Source: Tyto alba (Eukaryota; Chordata; Aves; Strigiformes; Tytonidae). From it: a stretch of 64,000 nucleotides of DNA. Where the stretch lies: assembly GCF_018691265.1 (NCBI RefSeq), contig NW_024881296.1:10385427-10449426 (forward strand), in the 5' to 3' direction. This document shows, in pieces, positions 50,288-64,000 of this stretch. Position numbers and translations under genes: made by a program. Under the pieces are notes generated by a model. The model made no database searches. It saw nothing but the letters and a program-made list of their open reading frames with translations, and was not told the DNA's origin. Position 1 is the stretch's first letter. Every line of letters starts with the position of its first letter.

Positions 50288-51870
50288 CCTTATGGGATCT
50301 GGGATTTATGGCTATTTTGGGTCTCTCTTGTTTTGTTTTGGTATTTTTTGTTAATGACTGGATGGTTCAAGCATCACTGGATTGAGCAGCATTTGTGAAA
50401 TTGATCAGTGATTTGCTTTTGAGGGAGAAGTTAAGGAATGCCCAGTGAAATTTATGCTACTGATTGTTAGATTTGCAAATTTAATCCGGGTTCAATCAAG
50501 TATTTTATGAGCATGGGTGGGGAGAGTAGGTATGTTACATTTATGGCTTTTGTCTTGTCAAACATTAAAGGAGTTTTTCTAGTCAGGTACCGAAATTCTT
50601 TTACCTCCATAATTAAGAACATTTAAAAACTAGAGCCCATTAATTAAAATAATATCACAAAATTATTCTACATTGAAATATTTTAAGTTTAAACTAAAAT
50701 AAATTTGTCCCATGCTATTTTTATATTTCAGTCACCCAGGTTTCAGTAGCAATGCTTTCTAGTATTTCTTGGGAAAAATAACTTTTTCCTATACTTCCAG
50801 TGCTTCCAGAAGGGTGTTGAACGTAAGGAGCATATAGAATCTGTCTCTAGGATTTTAATTAATTACAAGAAACAACCTGTATAAGAGCCTTTTTTTTTTT
50901 AATTGGAAATGTAATTAATGGAGATAGGTTCATGAATGCTTAGGTACTTTACCTATTGCTGTGAGATGTAAGTTTAACCAGCAGCACTAGAGCACTGTTT
51001 GATTGCTTGAACAAATAACATTTACTTCAGCTTGGGTTTTTTTAATTATTTTTAAAACTAGCCTATTATGTTGTCCAATTACTGAATTGCATTTGCTAGT
51101 GATGTTTAGAGATCCTCATTCCTCTTGCTCAGTGTTGATCTGTTATGACAGTAATGTGAAATTCTTCCATTCTGTACTATTATTTATCAATGAAGAGCAG
51201 AAATAACTGGTTTGAATGCATGATGACATCACTTGCAGAAAATCATCTCAAGGCTTTGCTATATTATGTCATCATCATTCTGGTTTATTTTGAAAATCAG
51301 AGTGGAATTTTTTTGAGGAACTGTATGGGGATAAAATGTTTTCATGTGTTCAAATTACTTCTGCACAGTCTCAAACAGCTGAGTGTATTCTACCTATCAA
51401 TCTATAGATCTATCTGTATCAATCTATAAAAACATCTAGCAAGTAGAATGGTCACAGTAACTCTTTTCATCATATTTGTAGACAAATCCTTTACTGCAAT
51501 CAAATAATTCTTGGTGGTGTCTGTACTTCTTTAAAGTGATGAAATACTATGAAATATTTCTATTAGAGATCTAGCCTCTTTCATTCTTTCTTTAGCTTGA
51601 CAATTGTTTTTCTTTCTGAAGAAAGCAAGCATTGGCCAAGTAGGTGATTTTTCTCTTTTCTTTTGATACATGACAAAGGAACAGATCCCTAATGTAAAAT
51701 TTGAAACTGATCAACTAAGTCTACTTACAGGCTTCTTCCCTCTCCCTTCCCTGTGAAAAGACATTTTCCACATGCTATTAAAATGATTAGAGATAGTTGA
51801 TATTGACGTAGAAACAAACGCAAATGTAACATGATGCTGATAATTTATCTCACTTATGATCAATAGTTAA

Positions 51871-51931
51871 CTAAAAGATTCAGAACAATTCTACTACAAT
51901 TCTACTAAAAGATTCAGAACAATTCTACTGC
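51871..51931. repeat. 34-nt direct duplication
   Basis: CTAAAAGATTCAGAACAATT occurs at 51871 and again at 51905. An extra CAATTCTACTA copy lies between them, which suggests a recent slippage duplication. Confidence 0.9.
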
Positions 51932-52508
51932 ACACAAAGCCTGGATTCTATGCTTTCTTGCCAATGGAATGGGCTTTTTTATATCCTCTTCATTTCCTTA
52001 CCTTTACAGCATTAGTCATAACCTTCATATTTTGCAGCATAATTTCATAAAGTATTTAAGACTGCTCTTTTGAGTCCAAAAAAGCTAATTTAAAAAAATT
52101 ACAATTAAAAAAATTAGGGTCTGGAGGTGTGCTTGCTTTTAGTGCAGGAATTGGTAAGCAGAGGAAAAATAAGAAAAATCAGCAGCCATTTCAACTCCTG
52201 TTTTTGAAATGCGAAAGAGGAGCAACAGTGGCTGCTTCATCTTCCACTACGCACAGAGAAAGCTTTGTTAGGCCTAACTCCTTTAGTGAAGGAAGAAGAG
52301 AAGAATTCAGTGTCCTGATTCAGAAACTCCAGCTTCAAACCTGATGTTTAGGTTGGACAGCTGTACTTTTGTGCAAGAGCCAATTTCCTTTCTTTTTTGC
52401 ACCCCTGACCTTTTGTGGTACCCTTGCAATTTTCCCTATATTTGAACTCAGTTTTCAAGTTTGCTTGATTTTGTTTGCATGGTAGATAAAACCAGAGTCT
52501 TAGCAGAA

Positions 52509-52632
52509 AGAAAAAAAAAAAAACCAAAACAACAACAACAACAAAAAAAAAACAAAACAAACAAACAAAAACAAAACAAAACAAAACAAAACAAAACAAA
52601 AAAAAAAAAAAAACAAAACAAAACCAAACCCC
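52509..52632. repeat. A-rich / (CAAAA)n tract
   Basis: About 120 nt made of A runs, (AAC)n and at least seven CAAAA units. It creates spurious lysine/glutamine-rich open frames on the plus strand and phenylalanine-rich ones on the minus strand. Confidence 0.95.
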
Positions 52633-55600
52633 AAAGTATGTTATAATTGTAAAATGGGTACATGAAAACTAGGCTTTATTTAGTAGTGGGACATAACAGA
52701 ACTAAAAACCTAAATTTGTTTGGAAGTCACCTAAATTCCTTGCTCTCTTATATGCCTTACTATAAAAATATTTATTTTTTTTTTATTATTTTTGATCATT
52801 AGTGATGAGTGTCTATTCTGAGTATCACAAAATTTAAAAAGAAAGCTCTAATTACATTTATTCAAGGGTCAGCATCCAGATGTAATGAATTCTTCATGCT
52901 GTTGACGATGCCTGGGCTCTGTAATCCTATCTTGGGAGATGAGGTTTTGCCAAACTATTCCAATTTCTAGAAGTTTGGTTATAAGATAGTTTACACTGAG
53001 TATTTAAATTATATTTACAGTGGAAAAGCTTGCCATCAAAAATTCTTATGCCTGTAACATTTCTAGCACAGTTGTTCTCTTTAGTTTGGTTCACCCCATT
53101 TAAACCAACAAATAAACCCTCAACCAAAATTATATGCCTTCTTGGAACACCACGTACTTCAACTGGTAGTAACAACCAGACAAAATTTTGGCAGTTCTCA
53201 GGTACTGCAGACAGATTTCTACTGCATGCTCTGTTGGTGTACTTTCCAACAATATCATAGGGAAACAGTGCTAGCCTTAAAAACCTTAAATTACAGGACG
53301 CATATTGCCATGGTGAATATACTTTCAATTTTGAAAACATTGTAAGTCTGACTCTTAGAGTGTCTCTTCAGAGTATTGATAACTACCACAGTTTGCTGGT
53401 AACCCCTCTTTCAGCCTTTCAATGGGGACCTTTTTTCTTACTCTAGTCTTTAACTACAAATTATTATAACTCCTTCGGGTACTAACTTAGTGACATTTGA
53501 AATGTTCCAATTTTGACACTTAGTAATATAAGAAAAAAGGTTGTGAAATCCTTTAAGATAAATACATAAACAGTCTATTTAGAAAATATGAAACATTTGT
53601 GGGATTGGGATTTACTTTTAATTATTATAAAATGTCATAGCTAGACTTTCTCAGAAACATGCATGCTGCTCTAAACTCTGTCTTAAAGAAAATTTCAGAA
53701 AGATGATTCTTTACAGGTAAAGGTCAGATAAGGAAGGTAAATGTAAGATTTGCCTGAAATGGTGAAATTATTCTACTACACGTACAAAAAGAATAAAATA
53801 AAGATTTTTTTAAAACCTGTTTTATTTTGGTATGACATGGCTTCCATCAGGGTAAAGGCAAGCTGTAGTTGAGACTGGTTAACAATTGTATTCAACAGAA
53901 GTTGGAGGAAATAGGGAACTCTTCCTTTATTATCTCCCAAACCACTCTGCCTGTGGTCTTTTTACACTGCTTTTTTTAGATACTCTTTCTTGAGGTACTC
54001 ATTTAGAAGGACCCAGTGATCCTAGAACCATGTGCCATTCCTCTTCCATCCCTTCTCTACTTGCCAGGTTACTTTTTGTAAGGGGGAAGAGAAGGCTTAG
54101 GGAGGCAAGAAACAGTTCTAAAACAGTTCTTTTCCTACAAAAGTATAATTGCTAAAGCTTTAGACTTCAGCAGGGCAAAAAAGGTACACATCTGGGTAGA
54201 AAAAAACAACAAAAATGTGTGACGTATTCACAAGAATCTACTCTATTCAGTCATCTCATTGAGGAAATAAGGGAGTATGAAAAAAGCAAACTTTTTTTGA
54301 AGTTTTCCATATGAATCAAATGATAGTGAAGTCTATACCTATTGCATTTTTTAAAGTAATTGCTATTGCTAACTGATGATCTCTGTCCTGACAAACAGAA
54401 TTGGATATATTGTTTTAAGGAGAACTATGTCAATGTAAGCTTCCTGCAACATCATGCTAGCATACCCAAATCTCAGAAAACAAAAAGCTAAAAAAATTCA
54501 GAGGTATAAATATGTTTTCTTCTTATCTTTCAAAAAAAAAAAAAATCCAGGCTTGCAATATGTGGTGTGCAGGAACTTATGTTCTAATTGTAGATCTAAT
54601 GTGTAATGTTAGAATTGGGATAGCTTAAAGCGGGTGAATATTAGGAAGCATATGTAGGCAGATAGTGTTTTCTTGTTAGCCTTGAGAATATTATGCTTTT
54701 TCAAAAATGCACAGAAAGGAAACAAAGTTTCTGTGAAACGAGATGATCGGAACCTGGCAGAAGAATTTACTGCTGAGATCATAGGAACGGCTGAAGTACA
54801 GAGCATGTTGCTCAGGCAGTAAAAAGGAGTCTAACCTTTGTTGAACTTCACTGTCTCATATGATAAGTGCAAATCAGGTATACTCTGTCTTTTATGTTCA
54901 TGCTAATGAAATAGGGTTTTTACACAGAGGTTTCCAATTTTACTGATGAAAATCTGCCTTCGATTCCTAATGACAGAACTTACTTTTCAGTTTAAATGTG
55001 CTGCAATTTTCAGATTTATTTTTGGTTTGTTTTTAGAAAGCCTAATTAGCCCTAATAGATTTTTCATGTTCTACAACTGTAGCAGTTTAATTAATTAAGG
55101 TTTTTAAAACATTAAATGTGGCTCTCTGAGTTGAGACCTCAATGTAATTTAAAGATTGTCTGTTCCAGTCTGTTCTTCTATATGGCTACTAGCTGAACTT
55201 CGTGATTAAAACACTGTCTTCTGATAATGTTGGGATTTCTTAGGCCCTGAAGGATGAGAATGCAAGTAGAAATATTAGAAGTGAGGGAAGAAGTGTTTAA
55301 TTAGGGAGCCTGGAAAGAGATACCATAAAGAAATCGGCCTATTCAGCCACTAGATGGCAGTTAAGTATTTTTGAATGTGCAAGGCACTTGTAAGTCATTC
55401 TCGGGGGGGTCCTGCAGATACCCTACAGTGACAACATTCGTTTTTGTTGTGGTTTTTTTTGTTATGTTTTGGTTTTGTTTTAAGTCAGAAAATGGTGACT
55501 TTCTGGTGGTTAATACGTTAGCCCATAAAAAGTACGCACACTTACTGTGTTTAACCTGATTAAGGTTTAATAATTGGAGCATTTCTCAAAGATAATAAAA

Positions 55601-56363
55601 CTGTGTCCTAAAAATAATGACAAAAATCCCAAAACATTAAATGTTTAGAAATTTCTGTTCTGTCACTGTTAAGCCGTTGGGTTTTTTAAACCAGTGAAGG
55701 GAACACATTTGGTCTACAAGACTTCTGGGTGACTGTCTTTGTAGTGATAATTTAAAAGTTTTACTGCTGAATTACCATAATTTAAATAAAGAGGTCACAT
55801 TTCTGTTGGATATGAAATTCATTTCTTCAACCATAATCCTGAATCTTTTCCATTTAGTTCTGGTGGAGGAGAGATCAAACAAAACAAAAAAGAAAGAATG
55901 AAAGTGCATTGGACATAATTTTTATAATTGACATACGTAGAATATAAATCATAGACTCCGTATTTAAGAAAAAGTAAATAAAGGAGTATAGTATGTCAAG
56001 CCTGTGTGGTAGAAAAATAAAAGCAGTTAATTCTCAGAACAAATGTTAGTATTTTGTATTATATCCAGACTTCACAATACTTGGATTGACTTCCGTTGTT
56101 TTGCTTGAAGGCAGTGTTTGCTTCTTTAAAAGGAACAATACATTGGTATAATTTTTAGTGGAGTGACAATAGCACATTTTTGCACTCTTCTTCCTGGCCA
56201 TGGTGAGACTAAAATTTGTTTTGTTCTAATTTGTGTTCTTGCTGTTAATGTCAAGATGAAGTTTTACTTATATGCTCGTTTCAATTTGGAAAGGTTCTTT
56301 ATTCTGTTTTTCCACTTTGATACATGACATGCTACCTCAATTATAGCTCTGAAATAGCATACA

Positions 56364-56460
56364 AATCATAGTATAATTTAGGGCTGAATAGATATTAGGC
56401 GGTCATGCTGTCCAATCCCTTCTCCACCAGCACCCTCCTCCAAGCAAGACTAGCTTAGAT
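56364..56460 (-). mobile_element. Old CR1 3'-end remnant
   Basis: AATCATAGTATAATTTAGGG, GCGGTCATGCTGTCCAATCC, CTTCTCC and CCAAGCAAGACTAGCTTAGA follow the order of the antisense CR1 tail (AATCATAGAAT, GGTCATCTAGTCCAACCC, CTGCTCCAAGCAGGGTCAGC). It is much more diverged than the copy in intron 1. Confidence 0.55.
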
Positions 56461-58101
56461 GTTTGGTTGTTTTTCTCAGGACTTTGTTCATCTCCGAGGA
56501 TGTGTATGATAGTGCTAATATGTACTTCCTGCTTTGCCTAGTCAGTGGTGAAATTGTAAGTCTTGCTGTGTTTCTGCTGTGTTGTTTTGGAAACAGCTTA
56601 AGAAAATGAAAATGTGTGCCCTAAAAAGCACATATATTTCCTGTGAGTTACTACTAATTCACATATTGAGAACTTACAGGCACCGATTAAAATTCTCAAG
56701 AAACGGCTGAGTTCAAGTGATACATCTAGTTGCATGACTTCTCCATCACAGATGTTTATGAGAATATGTCAGAGCATAATATAAATTTTGCAACTTGTAA
56801 TCATAATGGGCATTCTCCATTTTCCATTCTGACTACGCTTGATACTTAGACAATACCAGACAGACTTTTTTTGTCACTGTAGGTACAACTTCTTTCAAAG
56901 GTAACATCAACCTTAAGGTTAAGGCAATAATGTCTGAACAGTGTGCTTGCAAGTTCTATCCAATGGAGGTTAGCTTAGGACTTACAGACCTCTCTTTATT
57001 CTGTCACTGATGGGAAAACAAGGAAAAATCAGGGTAAAACTGAGAAACTTACTTATTTTAATCAGAATTACTTGCTGGTATTTAAAATACTTGGCTATAA
57101 TGTGAGAGACTTTCTCCTTTTTCAAGAGATTAATTATTGTATGGGATAGGGCTTGGATAGGAAGAATTACCTCTTTCCTATCTGTGTGTCTGTAATTCCA
57201 AGCACTATTATGTTTCTTTTGCCTTTTACAGTGAACTTCTTGTAAAATACTAACAGAGCATTGTCACTTTTCTGAGGGAGCACTGAGTAGAAATGCATGA
57301 TAGGTATACGCTTACTGAAAGTGCAATTTTGAATTGTATTCTATTTTCTCCTCTGACTTCTCACTCTCTTTACTTGTGAAAATAAGTAAATTGAGATAGT
57401 GTTCGTTCCATTTATGTGTTCCTGCTCAGAGTAAAATAAATAGCAGAGCTGTATTTATTAGTTGTTAAAATACAATTTATTTTTTGAATTCTCTCTCTAA
57501 AATGAAAATCCTATTTCAGATGAAAATCTATAAACTCCCCTTCTCCCAAAATACAGTTTAAATTGGAAGTTTGATTATTTACATATGAAATTCACCTTTT
57601 GGAGAGAAGTGAAAATAAACAGTTTTTGTATATTCAATGGTACCATATCGTATTTGGATTACATAGAATATTTTATGTACTATATTTACCTACCTTTCAA
57701 ACTTTTTTCAAAGAACTCCACAGAAATTGAATTGAGAACAGGTGAAGAAATCCTATTAAGTAAAAGAGAGAAGCATGAAAAAGTGTATGTATATAAGTGT
57801 ATGTGCTTGTGTGTGCATATACGTATATACACATACAGATGCACATTCCATAAAATGTGTCTCCATAGACTTTCTTCTTGTGACATTCCTAGCAGGAGAG
57901 ACTGATCTCATTTGTCAGGTTGGATTAACCTGTTTGAGAAACCTCGTCCAGTCAACAGTGAGCCATGTACTAAAGATTAAATTCTTCCTTTATTTCTCTC
58001 AGAATTAAAGATCAGGTGCTACTTTACAGTGGGGTAGATCCTGAGAATTTCCATAGGACACTATGTGTAGAAGTGTGAGGTAAAAAATGCTTTTCTTAGT
58101 T

Positions 58102-58184
58102 AAAAAAAAAAAAAAAAAAAAAAAAAACATTATTTTTTACTTAGAAATATCCAAAGTTATTTAAAAAACAAAACAAAACAAAAA
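58102..58184. repeat. Poly-A run (26 nt) and nearby (AAAAC)n
   Basis: Twenty-six A at 58102-58127, followed after mixed sequence by AAAAC units at about 58162-58184. Confidence 0.9.
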
Positions 58185-60268
58185 GCAACCATAACCACTG
58201 TATATTGCCATACCTGAATGAGAACTTAAAGCTGAGAATTATTTCTCCTCTTTGGATACAAAACAAACTTACCGGTTTAACTTCTACTTACATTCAGATC
58301 AAAAGATAGTTATCATTAGGTTGTCCATTTTAAGTTGGTATAAGTAAAACCAGTAAAATCACTCTTTTCTGTATTTTTAAATACATGTTTTTCTTTTTAT
58401 TTGTTCTTTAGAAAATAAACCCAAAACTACTGATAAAAATTACTCACATTTCCTTGAATATTTACTTTCTTTGTTTTCAATATTCAACTTTTCCTGAAGA
58501 GACAAGTGATCTTTTTCTATTGTCCATGATACCAAAAAATTACTTAATCTCTCAAAGCTGAAAGCTCACGTTTAATGATTTGATTGTGATTGATTCTGTT
58601 TAATGTTCTCGCACCCAAAATGATAAAGCTTTGCTTTTAATGTAGCCTTCACACTTTCAAAGAGTTAGAGAAACCGACTAACCTCCAGCACCCTGCCTTG
58701 AGCATGTTTATGGATACATTTGTGAAGGCTCTAATTCCACTTCTCCAAACTTTTTCTTTCATGAGTAGTAGGCTCATATTTCAGGGTAGTGAAGATTACT
58801 CATCCCTTTCTGCAAAGATTTATTCTTACTGGGGATATTTTTTGCTGCTTATTCCCTGCTGGAAGCCTGAAACAAAAGCAAGATGTGAACCTCCCATTTT
58901 GTGGTCTGGCTGAACTTTTGGATAAAAAGGGCAAGTACTGTGTAGAATTATCATACTCTGGACAGTTTCTTATCAGGATGTGGCAGAGTTCACCTGGGAA
59001 ATTCATTAGGTTTTTTAATCTCCAGTATTGGAGATTAAAGGCATTTGGAGTCCTTCAAATTTAGATTACAAATGTTCACGTTTGGGGCAATAGAATCCTT
59101 ACTGTTATTTCTAGCATAAAAACGAGTGTAGTTTATGTATATAAAGAACACAGAAATAATAATAGAATGGTGTTGTTTACATGGTGACTACTTGCCGGGC
59201 TACTGGTCAATCTCAAATTGAATCAAAATTCAAGAGGAGGCCTGGTGTGAAAAATTCAACCCCTTTCTCTAGTATACCAATGAGTAATGTCCAAAGTATG
59301 CCAGATTATATGTTGTGTTTTAGCAGAGTGAGATGAATAGTTGCATTCACCCGGATACACCACAGAAAACTTCCCAAACCTTTTAGGCTCACAATTAAAA
59401 TACTTTAGGACAAACACAGGTGATAGAAGAAAGGAACTGATTCATCACGTGATAGTCATTTCAATAAACAGGCTAAATATTGAGCAGAAAATAAGTCCAG
59501 AAGGGTTTTTATTCCAACTTTTAAGGAAATCTGTGATTCTTAAGGCACATTTTGCCTATTGGATTGATGGTGTTAGTTATCTCTTCATCTGCTGAAAGAC
59601 CCAAATGCATGTAATTCTACTCTGGCAGTCTCTTTATGATCAACAGCAGAAAACCTAAAAAGACAGCAGAAATAGGCGAAATAAGGTTATATTAAAATTA
59701 ATAAAGCTGAACCTCTTTTTTTTTCTTCTTTTCTTTCTATGCCCATTCTCATTTATGTGTGTATTTTACACTGGGTGAGTGCCAGAACAGTTCAGCCAGT
59801 TTCTGAAAAAAGCTATGTGGAGGGGTAAGCCTTTTTTGAAGCCTTGATTGTTTACTGCTGTACTGTTTCATGCTTCTCTAATAATGATATTTCGTTTATG
59901 CTAGGAGAGAAACTGTCAAGACTTGAGGGGGAGTTTTGTTGGGGTTTAGTTTAGTTGGTTGGGTTTTTTTGAATAAAGGGGTTCTAGAACTTTCTGGGCA
60001 ATGAGGCTGAAAAACGCTATTTGTGCAGGCTAAACGTAATATTATGTAAGACAACAGTAATTATACTTGACTGCTGTGTAGCTCCTAGGGTGGTCAGTGG
60101 TTCTGTGAGATTTTATCTTGTCTTGTATGTAGTCTGCAAAGATTCTTTTGAGGTGCCAGTTGTAGCAGAAGTTGGGGATAACCTAAGGTTATATTTCAGC
60201 TCAGTTAAGTCTAACAACTTAGAGAGAAAACTTTCAAATTTTGATGTATTTCAAGTTGGGTTTTGGAT

Positions 60269-60272
<4 letters not shown>

Positions 60273-60298
<26 letters not shown>
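60273..60298. repeat. Poly-T run (26 nt)
   Basis: Uninterrupted T run in intron 4. Confidence 0.95.
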
Positions 60299-60299
<1 letters not shown>

Positions 60300-62505
60300 T
60301 CTACTAAAATGAAAATTGTAAAGGGCTGGAATCTTATCCTCTGAAATGCACTTAGCCCAGGGATAAGGAATTCAAACTGTTCAGGAACAGAAGCTTCAAG
60401 AAACTGAATCTGAACAAGACTGTTTTCTTCTGGCTTCCCAGCTTTATACCTTGGCATTTATAATGCATGCATGCATCAGTCTTCAAAGGTCCATGCTCCC
60501 TGTTGATCATGTGTTTGTTTATTTGAACTATTTGAATTGCAATAATTATTGATTTCTGCATGCAGTGTGGGGTTTTTTTGTCACCCATGATAGGTTATGA
60601 CAAAACATCTTGGTTGATTAGACATGTCCTAGCTCTTTACCTTAGGAAGAGCTAAATAGTCCCAATGCCAGTACAGTGCAGGCTGGTGTAATTCATCTGT
60701 TGCAGTATGTCACTGAGTGGGAGATCAGCTCACATTCACCAAACAAAGTTTATCAGTTCAGGCAGAGCAGTGCACTACACTGTTTCTATTTCAGGGCTTG
60801 CTTGTTCAGTGCTATCTTGGGGAGCTGTGCATCATGTTTCCTTGTGGTTATAGGAAGAAACATGGACTGTTCTGAAAATGTATATTCTTTGTCCCCATGC
60901 ATTCACCTTAAATATGACAAAAGCTTCTCAAAAAAGATTTGATCATGTAGTCTGAGGAAGAAACTAGTATCCAATACTAGTCCTACCCTTCAGCAGTTCT
61001 TCCTGATGCTATTGACAAGTTTGCCAGCTTTTAACTGAACTTCTACTGCTGTAAAACTAAAATGTTGCAATGGGCTTTGAGAATTAAGTGAAATGTGAGA
61101 ATTAATTAGATGGATGCCATTTTGTTTGAATGGAAATCAAGTGTCCATTAGTACCTCTCATTTGACAGTCACTGTAGCACTAAAAATGCCTGTTAAAATG
61201 TTGTGTCTCCTTTTCTTAATGTTGATCTGCAGTTGCAAGAAGTAGCTTTGTAAATGAGACAGCTTTAAAGAGAGAAACCTGAATAGAGATACCATTTCTC
61301 TGACTGAATGAAATTCTTACTGTGATGCTACTTTGTGCCATTCAGTGAGGGTGCGCATTCAAAAATTTTTCTCTTCCTGTAGAAGAGGCATTTATTAGCA
61401 GTTGCAGAGAGCATCCTTCCAAGTATCTGGATGCTGCTTGTACCATCAGGTGTTGACGTACTGGAAGACCAGAGGGGGCCTTAGTTTGCCATTGTAATCC
61501 TGTTTAACTGTATGCTTCTATTGCCTGTGTGTTTGCAGTCAGGTAGAAGCATAGACTCCAATTCATGAATTCTGACATAAAGAAGTTAAACAGTTAAGGT
61601 TTTTGAAAAAAAAAACAAGAAGTATAATCCTATCATCTAAATAGGAATTCCACCCAGAGAAGAAATTTCATTACACTAAGTGACAGATTTCTGAAAATGA
61701 TCAAACTGCTGGTGCAACTTGTTGGCTTGTAATAATATAAGATATTAACTTCTAAAACTAAACTGTAATATGTCTTTATTTTTTCAAATATTCCAAAATT
61801 TCCATTCAGAACTGCCATTCTGTTTCTTCTCAGAAGAAAAAGACACGTTATGGCTGTTTATATAGTATATAAGTGAATGCAAGTTGAGATAGATCTAGAT
61901 AAATATATAATATAGATACACATATATGTGTGTATGTGCATATAGGCTAGGGCTAACTTTCACAAATGTTTGGAGTTTTTTGCTGCCTGGAAATTTAGTT
62001 ATAGAAGAGCCTGTAGCTTTCAGTCACTCATCTGAGAAACTAGGATGTCAGACACAGTAGAGGAGATAGCTGCAATCTGAGCTTTTACATGTTTGAAGAT
62101 CCTGGACATGTTCTGTCTATATAGACCAGCTTTATGCTGGACATCTGATGTGCACATGTGGAAAACGTGACAAAATTGGAATGAATTGGATGTAATGTAC
62201 ACGCTTTTGGTACATGTGCAGATCCAAGTGTGCAACCTTTACGCAGTAAAGCCAGTATTCCCAGATCAGTTGGATACTGTACACACACAAGTCTATCAGT
62301 GCTACAGAGACATGGTCAGGCCAGCAGTCCCAGACTGACCATCCAATTCATTGCACATGGAACATGTACAACCTGTTTGAGAAATACTGGGCACCATTCT
62401 GTAGCCATACACTTCTGGAATTTTTTTTCCTGCTCACGTCTTTCACATTCAAGTCACCTGGATTAAGCAAGGCTTAAGCTTCCACCTTTCTTTCTTTCTT
62501 TACAG

Positions 62506-62538
62506 AAAGAAGACTGTTCCACAGTACCTGGGTCCTGG
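62506..62538 (+). other. FMN2: Candidate 33-nt microexon in FMN2 intron 4
   Basis: A C/T-rich tract of CTTT repeats ends in TACAG (62501-62505). The 33 nt that follow are open in phase 0 (KEDCSTVPGSW) and end TGG before GTAAGA. Both flanking exons use phase 0 here, so inclusion would insert 11 residues without shifting the frame. No homologue is known to me, and chance splice-like pairs are common in long introns. Confidence 0.25.
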
Positions 62539-64000
62539 GTAAGAACTCTAGCCAAGACAGAGTTCCCTCATATCTCTTTTAAACCCCGTAGGTTTCTGCT
62601 GTGGAATTGTCCTTTGGATTGAAAATGAACCTCCTTTCCATTATGTGTATTTTTCCTATTGGGTCTTCTGGTTCCTGTCAACAGCTTTTGACCATCTTTT
62701 ACATGTATGATAAATTAAGTCTTCCCTTGCTTATTCATCTGAGATAACTGTCTAATTTTTGTTTCTGATTGGATTTATATAATTTTAAATTTCCTTCCTT
62801 GTTGAGGATGGTGGAAACATGCTGTGACTTATGTTTGTTTGATACAGCCCTTTCTGATCTAGATAAAGACTCTAAACTTCTTGCTAGGTGAAAGGCAGAA
62901 ATCTATTTAAACTATTCTGAGGGTATCTTAAAAGTCAAAATGAAAAGTATCTCCATCTAAAAATACTGATGCATATAAATACTGAGGCTTTGTTTTGTTT
63001 TGGTATGTTTCTTTTTTAAACCAAATAAATTTAAAGTATGTAATTTCCTCTGGATAAGTATCTCTGCATTCATAACAAAGTCTTGTTCATAATATGCTGT
63101 TTCTTTGAAGACCTGGATATATCGGTGATTGTTAGGTAACAACACCAGTAGAAAATCACCAGATTGTTTGCAATGCCTTGTCTCAAAGATATGGTTTCTT
63201 TGGGCATGGGATAAAAAGTCTCTTTAATTCATTGATACATTTTTGCTTATCTGAATTGCTTAATCATCCCAGTTGATTGCCCATTTTTTTAAAATTTTAA
63301 CAAATAACTTCTTCTCTTGAAAGAAATTTCATGGTCTGCAGGGTAAAATCTCTTGTAAAACAGTAAATTCTAGTTTTTTTCCTGTTGTTCAGGTAGAATT
63401 TCAGGATTCAAGTATTACCTCTTTTTCTTGTGAAAAGTTGAATCCAATCTCCTGAGTAAATGAGTTTTTAAAACAACGATGAACTGTTCTGAGATCAGCC
63501 ATCATTAAGGCATGTCTCTTCAGAACCATTTAATATTGTGTCTAATCCTGTTGGCTTCAGTTTGTTTGTGGCAGGAATGGATTTTCCAGTTCAGATAGAA
63601 TTGAGAAGCTGTGTCTGTCATAAAACCCTTGGTGGGGTGTTCTTACAGTGTAAAATGGGCCCATGAGAGATACAGTCTGGGGAAACTGGATTTGTTTTCA
63701 AATAACTGAAAATTGGTGTGTGGCCTTAATAATCCTAAGTACATATTTCCTTTTGATAATGTTGCCTTCTGAAGAACTGGTAGGCCTTATTGTATTTTCA
63801 GGTGACTGGTAGGGGGATAAGAGCAGGTGAAACAAAGGGATAATAGAATATTCTATTTCTCCTTTATAATTAAGTTCTTCAACAAAACTGTTGCTGCTAC
63901 GAAGTATTGAGCTATTAAAGTAAACTGAATGGATTGAAGCACCATGAGTAGTCTGTAAGGCGTATGTCTTTTTCAGCCTTTTTTCCTTGTTATAATGCTG

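Larger units (their letters stand above)
49493..64000 (+). other. FMN2: FMN2 intron 4 (incomplete, runs out of window)
   Basis: At least 14.5 kb, phase 0. It holds T and A runs, a (CAAAA)n tract (52509-52632), a 34-nt duplication (51871-51931), a CR1-like remnant (56364-56460) and a candidate 33-nt microexon (62506-62538). The remaining AT-rich sequence holds nothing I can name. Confidence 0.8.

Noticed and set aside
52448..52663. Phenylalanine-rich minus-strand and lysine/glutamine-rich plus-strand open frames
   Set aside because: Produced entirely by the (CAAAA)n and A-rich simple repeat.
1..64000. CRISPR arrays, operons, phage or other prokaryotic systems, tRNA or rRNA genes
   Set aside because: None seen; the sequence is vertebrate with spliced exons and retroelements. 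Small RNA hairpins cannot be excluded by eye.

Overview
The window is vertebrate genomic DNA, almost certainly from a bird. It is AT-rich with long introns. It carries a recognisable CR1 (chicken repeat 1) non-LTR retrotransposon and faint remains of older amniote repeats, and has no operons, CRISPR arrays or prokaryotic genes. The only protein-coding gene I can support is the 5' part of the plus-strand formin gene FMN2 (formin-2, an actin nucleator). It was recognised by reading the translated exons against my knowledge of vertebrate FMN2; no database search was run.

Layout. Positions 1-10125 lie upstream of the first coding exon and hold no gene I can support. This stretch contains a GC-rich block (about 5730-6980) that could be a promoter or 5' exon region, plus simple repeats. 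Four FMN2 coding exons follow: 10177-12121, 31984-32150, 43528-43675 and 49431-49492. They are joined by introns of about 19.9, 11.4 and 5.8 kb, and intron 4 runs out of the window. All four exons have GT/AG boundaries and matching phases (1, 0, 1, 0). They give 774 continuous codons if the first ATG is used, or 648 if the ATG matching the mammalian start is used. The proline-rich FH1 region, the catalytic FH2 domain and the Spire-binding tail must lie downstream; only the N-terminal regulatory part is here.

Non-coding content. Intron 1 carries a 2.1 kb antisense CR1 copy that is 5'-truncated and decayed: it has frameshifts and its reverse-transcriptase FADD box reads FTED. Introns 1 and 3 each hold a MIR-like SINE fossil. 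Introns 2 and 4 hold older LINE/CR1 fragments. Many poly-T, poly-A and short tandem repeats are scattered through the window.

No novel multi-gene system is present. The points worth checking concern how FMN2 is built: a 126-codon in-frame extension upstream of the conserved start, a strong splice acceptor just before the first coding exon (so the promoter is probably further upstream), several phase-compatible candidate cassette exons inside introns, and a 29-nt T run directly in front of the exon 3 acceptor.
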